Shown here one piece after another: positions 58,979 through 64,000 of a stretch of DNA of 64,000 bases. Source of the DNA: Microcebus murinus (taxonomy: Eukaryota > Chordata > Mammalia > Primates > Cheirogaleidae); the NCBI RefSeq assembly GCF_040939455.1, contig NC_134108.1, positions 7,035,501 through 7,099,500 on the forward strand, in the 5' to 3' direction. The notes beneath the pieces were generated by a model. It searched no databases. It was not told the origin of the DNA and saw nothing but the letters and a program-made list of their open reading frames with translations. Each line of letters begins with the position of its first letter. Position 1 is the stretch's first letter. A program made the position numbers and the translations under genes.

Positions 58979-59466
58979 AATTACTTCTTTTGAAAGTGCA
59001 ACTGTAATGTAGCTGTCAGCAAAGAGTTGAGCTGCCCTGGAGGGGCTCTGGCGAGGGACAGCCTGGGCCAGGGGTCTATAGCCCCAACCAGACATTCCCC
59101 TGCCACCAAGCCCTTGTGTCGCATTGGTCAAATCACTTTCTCCTTGACCCTTCGTCCTCCTCTGTAGAACAGAGAAGCCACCTGCACCCTTCCTTTCTCC
59201 TCCTTTCCCTGCCTTCCTTCCATCCTTTCATCCAAGCCTTAACTCAAATGCTAGCATATGCCGCATGGTGGCCCAGAAATGAGTTTTTCTCTCTCTTCGG
59301 GCTAGATTCCACGCCCCACCAACCTCATTGGATCATTGTGGGGGACATATGACAAGGCAGATGTGATGATATAAGGAGGCACTTTCCCTGCAGGAGACAC
59401 GATTGCTACTTTTAAAGCATTCCTGTTTTAAAGGCAGGGCTCCCATTAGCAGTGTATGGTGTTAAC
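58979..59466. other. Unique interval with possible L2 trace
   Basis: 59210-59290 (cttccttccatcctttcat, gccttaactcaaatgctagc) may be a remnant of L2; otherwise nothing. Confidence 0.3.
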
Positions 59467-59468
59467 TA

Positions 59469-59599
59469 TAGAGAGTCCCAAAAGTTGCCATACATAGGGA
59501 AAATGGGAAATTGTAGCTAAGTGCACCTTTATTTACAAAATATTCATTACAAAAATTTACAAAATTTTTCCTTTGTATGGAGACTTTTGGGACACACCG
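59469..59599. mobile_element. 131-base TA-flanked MITE (Tc1/mariner type)
   Basis: Terminal inverted repeats of about 31 bases share the core GTCCCAAAAGT and CCATACA. The left arm is tagagagtcccaaaagttgc...; the right arm reverse complement is cggtgtgtcccaaaagtctc.... Flanked by TA at 59467-59468 and 59600-59601. The interior is A/T-rich with two near-identical pieces (tttacaaaatattcattac and aaaaatttacaaaattttt). No coding sequence. I do not recognise it as a standard eutherian MITE. Confidence 0.8.
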
Positions 59600-59601
59600 T
59601 A

Positions 59602-60298
59602 CTGCCTGTCTGTGGGGCCTCCCTGCAACAATCCTCCTGCGTGTTGTTCCGGTGGAGGCTGAAGAGGCCTCTGTGTCATCCGGCGGGCCCCGAGCTGTGG
59701 GCAGCCTGGCGTCTGGTAGAACTGCCTGCCCGCCCGCTGTCCCCCTCCCCAGCAGAACACACAGCAGGCCGGAGAGCTGGGGAGTCCCGGCTTCGGACAG
59801 CCTCAGCCGGCTCCAGAGAGAAAGTCGGCATAGCATATCAGCATTTGGAGTTGACTTTAGATTTCCTCTGCAGATACCAGTGTGCTGCTTAAACAATTTT
59901 AAATTATTACCTGTTTAAGAATGTAATGTTGTTTCTCCAAATATTTGTATGGAAAAGTCCCAATCAGATATGCTTCTCTTCCCCATCTCTAGTCCTCTAA
60001 TTGTTAATCACATGGATGTCATTCTTCAAACGTGGTGGTCACCACCTGCCTTTGGGACCTTAGTAAGGGCCTGTGTCCAGTGGTACGTGCCATGTGCCAA
60101 GCTGAACAGTCCATGGAGGATCTCCACCAGCTTCAGCCGGCTTGTCTATTAAATGAGGAGACTGCCCAAATTTGTTCAGTCTCCACAGTTTCATAATTCT
60201 ATAATTCAAATTCTAAAGGTTTGAATTCTAAAGTTTCTAGAGCTTACAGTATGATTCAGGATTTAAAGCTAACAAGATACAAGTCCATTAAATTACTT
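59602..60298. other. Unique interval, GC-rich at left
   Basis: 59605-59830 is GC-rich with chance frames on both strands (up to 144 codons) that run through the MITE. No gene supported. Confidence 0.35.
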
Positions 60299-60365
60299 GA
60301 AGACAAAAAAAATTATAATAAAAAATAAAGTAAAGAAAAAATAATAAAAAATAAAAAAAATAAAG
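60299..60365. repeat. A-rich (TAAAA)n-like tract
   Basis: Imperfect AATAAAAAATAAA-type repeat. The sequence agctaacaag occurs both just before (60267) and just after (60364) this tract, suggesting a duplicated flank such as a target site of a decayed retroposon tail. Confidence 0.75.
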
Positions 60366-61225
60366 CTAACAAGAAAGTATAAAATAAAGGTCTTTTGCTA
60401 CCAACTCCTTGGCTTCAGTGACCCCTGCAAATAAAAGTAAGACATCCTTTTATTTTTAAAGATCTCACTGAAGTGTATCATAAACTAAAGAGCCCATGAA
60501 CGTTGGGGCACATTGTGATTCTATCTCTGAGGGCTCAGTTTCCCTGTCTGCGAGATGGGTTAGTTAGATCATGGTGCTGGTCTGACAGCTTTTGCTGATT
60601 TGTGCCAAAATGGGGGAGGGGTGTGGGAACAACATCATCACATTTTTATAAAGCTAAATTTACTATAATCTAAATTCTGAGATGATTTCCTACAATTTCT
60701 GGTATCCATACATTCTTTTCTAAAGTTGGGGTACTAGAAGATGATTTTTTGTTATTGCTGCTTGTTTGTTTTTGTTTGTTTGGTTTTGAGCATCTTGCTG
60801 GCAACTCTATATCAGTCATTCTAGTTTCAAAATTTATTTTCCCAATACATGAAGTCCAACCAACTGAAACTGATAGGTCAGAAGATTTCTTAATTCAAGT
60901 GCACTGCACTTATTTTAGCAAGCTTGTGCTTTATCTAGTTCAGCCTAAGTGACCCGCCCAAGGTTGCAAAGCCCTTTCAGGGAAGAGCAGAGACCAGTTC
61001 CCAGCCACCTGCCTCTTCCTGCCAGAGTTGGTGACATTGGCCACTCCACCCTCCTGTCACAGTTCCCAGGAGAACTTCTGTTTATTTAATGCACGGACTT
61101 AAACCCTACTGAGTGATTTCAGGATCTAACCAGGTGGCACATACCTCTCATATAAAGGGCACCTAGAGATTGGCTTTCAGGTGTAACAGTTTTCTAGAAA
61201 TACTCTCTGTTCGGAATTGATCAAA
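60366..61225. other. Unique interval with a MIR trace
   Basis: 60525-60590 (agggctcagtttccctgtct, gcgagatgggttagttag) is a sense MIR piece. Nothing else. Confidence 0.4.
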
Positions 61226-61230
61226 ATCCT

Positions 61231-61289
61231 CTGAGTTAGCCATTTTCTAACTCAGAAAATGAGTTAGAAATGGCCCAAATGTTTGGGCC
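61231..61289. repeat. Three overlapping inverted repeats
   Basis: 61231-61255 forms an 8-base stem (CTGAGTTA/TAACTCAG). 61239-61254 pairs with 61260-61274 (15-base arm, one bulge, 5-base loop). 61272-61289 pairs GGCCCAAA with TTTGGGCC around a 2-base loop. Confidence 0.95.
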
Positions 61290-62080
61290 CTTGAGGTTAC
61301 CCCACTTGGCAGCTGCGAACGCCTGCCCCCTGGACAGAGCAGGACTGTGGTGCCTAATAATTCAGAGTAGGCCTGCACTCTTACTTCAAAGCACAGTGCC
61401 CCAGGTGAACACCTTCTTAGCATAAACATCCTATTCCTTATTATTACTTCCACCAAACACGGATTTTTAGTTATTTCAATTTGAGATAAAGTGCAACTTT
61501 TGTTTAGACTGCAAAATACGAACCAAGGAAGATGGCCTTTAGAGATTAGCTTTAATGATAAATTTAGTATGTCTGTAAAAGGAAAGATGTACTTTAAAAG
61601 GCAGATGGTCAGACTGTGTTCCCAACACCCGTGAGATGCTGGAAGCTCAGCTGTTGCCCAGGCAGCTTGAGGCAGGCTCTGGAACCCGGAGAGTCTCAAA
61701 GTGGGCCTGCTCGGGAAGCCTCTCTCCTCCACGTACTCATTCAGAGCAGTGCCAGTCCTGCAAGGTGTGTTTGAAATGTGCACCAGACTCGCCTAGCAGC
61801 TCCCTGAGCCAAATACCGAGGGAAATCCTTATGAGCTCACGAGCAACAGGAAGGACTCAGCTCACCAATATTTAATCACTCTGCACCTTTGCAGGAAGGG
61901 AGAACATGCCGGAAACCGCCTTTTCTCTTTCCATGGGTGAGATAGTGCTCGATCTCCCCCGTCCTAGGGCTGGGAAAGCTGGACATTAAATCACTGTACT
62001 TTGCAAAACACAAAACAGGAAGAGGACTTTGCTTGTGCGTCCACACTCCCGACAAATTCCTGGAATGGGGCGAACGATTT
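61290..62080. other. Unique interval
   Basis: A 178-codon minus frame (61247-61783) lacks family features; no repeat named. Confidence 0.3.
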
Positions 62081-62760
62081 TCAGGGAGCAGCCCCGTGCG
62101 GTGTCTGCAGAGTGAAGGGCGCCCTGGGTGCTCGCAGCACCCAGCTGAGCACCCAGGATCCGCGCACAGCAGGGGCTCTGTGCCTGCCTAACACCTCCTG
62201 ACGGGGGACATGCAGCCTGAAGCTCACTCCAAGGGTCAAATGCCAGGTGAGCGTTTCTGACAACAAGTGCTACAGGGGTTTGATAACCCCTATAAAGCGC
62301 CAGGTGCTAGGCTGGGTGTCCTGGGGCCAAGAGATAAGCGGCCACAGGCGGGGAAGGCCTCGTAGACAAGGAGGGGGCCAAGCGGCGCCCTTTCCTAGAC
62401 AGGAAGGCGGGCGCAGTGCAGGGGTAAAGGGCCCGGCTGGCGGGGCCTGCTGCATGGGGGGCTGGCAGCGGAGCTGGGGCCCTCGGAGTGAGCCATGGAA
62501 GGAGGCCGCACCTCTGGAGACACCGCACCCACACTGCACCCACACCGCACCCCAGAAACCCGCGGGCGTGGACTGTGTGTTTACCGCAGGGGCCACACCT
62601 CCTGCCACCTGTTTCCTCTGTCCAACACGCCCTGCCTTCTCCTTTGCCCTGCTGGCACCTGCCTGCCCTCTGAGAGCAGGGTCACACGTCACACTTCTGG
62701 GAAGCCCTGGCTGTCCCCCAACCGCCCTCTTGGAGGTACCCTGTCCTGACGTGCCCAAGC
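62081..62760. other. GC-rich interval with moderate CpG
   Basis: Elevated GC with scattered CpG and long chance frames on both strands (172 codons plus, 162 codons minus). No protein motif, no splice structure I trust. It could be a weak CpG island or just GC-rich DNA. Confidence 0.4.
62124..62144. repeat. Perfect 9-base stem hairpin
   Basis: CTGGGTGCT and AGCACCCAG around a CGC loop. A third related piece, gagcacccagg, follows at 62147-62157. Confidence 0.95.
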
Positions 62761-63150
62761 ACTAGGCACAGGCTGTAGTATAACGATGGGGTTGCTGGTC
62801 ATTGTCCCCTGTAGATAGTGAGCGCCTTGGGGTCGTACCCAGGTGCCCAGCACTGTCCCTGCCATAGAGTCAGTGGTCAAGTCGCAGCCTGCTACATGCT
62901 GAGCAGAGTTCTGAAAGTTGGGGGTGGTGCGGGGTGCACTCTGCTCCCCAGTAGGGAACTACAAGAATTACAGCTCTGCTGGCCGAGGTGTCTACTGGAG
63001 AAGGTTCTATCATCTTTAGACTATGGGCCTGCATTCCCTGAGCCCTGCTGAAATCTGCCAAAGCTTCATGGGTACTACGGAAGTATGACAGCTCAGTGCC
63101 TCAGTTTCCCCAAGCGAAGTTCAGTTTCTCAGAGATTGCCACAGAATTGC
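62761..63150. other. Unique interval with L2/MIR-like end
   Basis: 62800-62885 (gtagatagtgagcgccttgg, ggtgcccagcactgtcc) is like the tail of a MIR or L2. Otherwise unassigned. Confidence 0.4.
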
Positions 63151-63154
63151 CAGA

Positions 63155-63325
63155 TATTATTAAAACCTTACCTTTGATCCAGCAATCCCTGGACAATCCC
63201 ACCCCTGACAATCTGTCCCATCGAAACAAAAATATACTCAGGTACCTAAAGGCATCCACAACGATGTTCATTGCAGCAAAACCTCAGAAACTAAGGAATT
63301 GGCCACCAACAGAAGACCACTCCAC
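63155..63325 (+). mobile_element. L1 ORF2/3' fragment, sense
   Basis: tttgatccagcaatccctgg, aacaaaaatatactcagg, cacaacgatgttcattgcag, and aaggaattggccaccaacag follow the old L1 motif in the last part of ORF2. Confidence 0.55.
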
Positions 63326-63540
63326 CTTCCTGCTGTGTCCTCTGCACATGCACATCCTCAGTGTCCTTTTATGTGTTGGAAGTTCCTCTTCTTGTAAGGA
63401 CACTGCTCTGATTGGACTGGGGCTCACCCTAGCAGCCTCCTCACCGGCCCGAGCTCCAGACACACTCACATTCTGAGATGCTGGGGTTAGGGCTCCGGCA
63501 TATGAATTGTTGGGGGAGGATGCGATTCAGCCAGCCCATA

Positions 63541-64000
63541 ACAGTGTGAATGTGTTTGTGTGTGGGTGTGCATGTGGGGGGGGTTATGTGTGTGTGTGTA
63601 GATGTGCATGTGTGGCTGTGAATGTGTGTGTGAGTGTGCATGTGTATGTGTGAGTATGGACGTGTGTGTATGGATGTGTGTGGCTGTGCATGTGTGTGTG
63701 GGTGTGCCCGTGGGTGTGGGTGTGCATGTGTGTGTGGGTGTGCCCGTGGGTGTGGGTGTGCATGTGTGTGTGGGTGTGCCCGTGGGTGTGGGTGTGCATG
63801 TGTGTGTGGGTGTGCCCGTGGGTGTGGGTGTGCATGTGTGTGTGGGTGTGCCCGTGGGTGTGGCTGTGCATGTGTGTGTGTGCACGTGTGTGGGGGTGTG
63901 CATGTGTATGTGTGAGTGTATGGACGTGTGTATATGGATGTGTGTGTATGGATGTGTGTGGCTGTGCATGTGTGTGTGGCTGTGCACGTGTGTGTGGGTG
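63541..64000. repeat. GT/GTGTGCATG-rich microsatellite tract
   Basis: 460 bases to the window end built from TG-rich units with recurrent GTGTGCATGTG and GTATGGATGTG. The reverse frame reads as long His-Thr-rich chance frames. Confidence 0.95.
63685..63864. repeat. 36-base minisatellite, five copies
   Basis: Copies start at 63685, 63721, 63757, 63793 and 63829. Each starts tgtgcatgtgtgtgtgggtg and ends with tgcccgtgggtgtggg. The copies are identical apart from the last base of the fifth (C for G). The unit is a multiple of three, hence the 12-residue periodic frame on both strands. Confidence 0.97.

Larger units (their letters stand above)
37450..64000. other. Upstream intergenic region (SLC22A3 towards SLC22A2)
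   Basis: No coding exon with family similarity was found between the SLC22A3 CpG island and the right edge. In other mammals SLC22A2 lies divergently upstream of SLC22A3 at tens of kilobases, so this should be that interval; the assignment rests on conserved gene order, not on anything seen of SLC22A2. The DNA is mainly repeats, described individually. The long stretches 38.2-40.8 kb, 41.3-43.1 kb, 44.2-45.8 kb and 46.2-48.2 kb show nothing I can identify. Confidence 0.7.

Noticed and set aside
59462..59896. 144-codon minus-strand and overlapping plus-strand frames
   Set aside because: They run through the MITE and a GC-rich block; no protein motif.
61247..61783. 178-codon minus-strand open frame
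   Set aside because: No family similarity; starts and ends in unrelated DNA and overlaps the inverted-repeat cluster.
62247..62765. 172-codon plus and 162-codon minus open frames
   Set aside because: Mirror-image frames in GC-rich DNA, Pro/Ala/Gly-rich, no domains.
63685..63864. CRISPR-like regular array
   Set aside because: Units are contiguous with no spacers; this is a minisatellite in mammalian DNA.
63487..63987. His-Thr-rich 166-codon frame with 12-residue repeats
   Set aside because: Entirely the translation of the TG-rich minisatellite.

Overview
This window is mammalian nuclear DNA, almost certainly from a strepsirrhine primate (lemur or galago/loris group). Evidence: dimeric Alu elements of two kinds are present. 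Some are AluJ-like. Two (about 14668-14993 and 17834-18166) have the strepsirrhine-type right arm, with the 'gagctaggctga' segment and an extended A-rich middle linker. Ancient eutherian repeats (MIR, L2, MER5A, MLT1, Tigger, L1M) make up much of the rest. No galago-type tRNA SINEs were noticed, which leans towards a lemur, but the species is not proven. There are no bacterial genes, phage, operons or CRISPR arrays.

The only protein-coding feature I can support is coding exon 1 of SLC22A3 (organic cation transporter 3, OCT3/EMT), on the minus strand at 36322-36756. It encodes the first 145 residues and ends in a consensus GTAAGG splice donor. A CpG island (about 36190-37440) covers this exon and the promoter. 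Everything to the left (1-36321) is therefore intron 1, still open at the window edge; I found no exon 2. Everything to the right (about 37450-64000) is upstream of the gene. By the conserved mammalian order this should be the intergenic interval towards SLC22A2, but no SLC22A2 exon is visible.

Intron 1 by region: 1-1274 is a nest of repeats, with two retroviral LTRs inside one MER5A fossil and an Alu monomer inside the first LTR. 1.4-13 kb holds a CpG-rich patch, Tigger fossils, L2, an Alu, an antisense LTR and MIR. 13.7-22.1 kb is the Alu-rich part, with MLT1, MER5A, MIR and an antisense L1 split by a MIR. 22-30 kb holds ancient LINE-like tails, MIRs, a CA microsatellite and an isolated GC/CpG-rich patch at 27.37-27.56 kb. 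30.5-32.9 kb is a decayed sense L1. 33-36 kb is mostly unique sequence with two MIRs.

Upstream by region: a hAT-like fossil (37.9 kb), a MaLR-type LTR with flanking duplication (40.9-41.3 kb), an L1 3' end (44 kb), a MIR (45.9 kb), LINE-like tails (48-49.6 kb), a dead mariner transposase (49.8-50.8 kb), an antisense L1 (51.5-53.1 kb), a 5-kb sense L1 with a nested Tigger-like MITE and an internal tandem duplication (54-59 kb), a 131-bp TA-flanked MITE (59.5 kb), an overlapping inverted-repeat cluster (61.2 kb), and a GT-rich tract with a 36-bp minisatellite at the right edge.

I do not see a previously undescribed gene system. The most useful observations concern nested insertion history, the possibly young MITE, two isolated CpG-rich patches near an imprinting-prone gene, and local palindromes and tandem repeats. 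Repeat family names are recognised by eye, without a database search. Boundaries are exact only where a target-site duplication is described.
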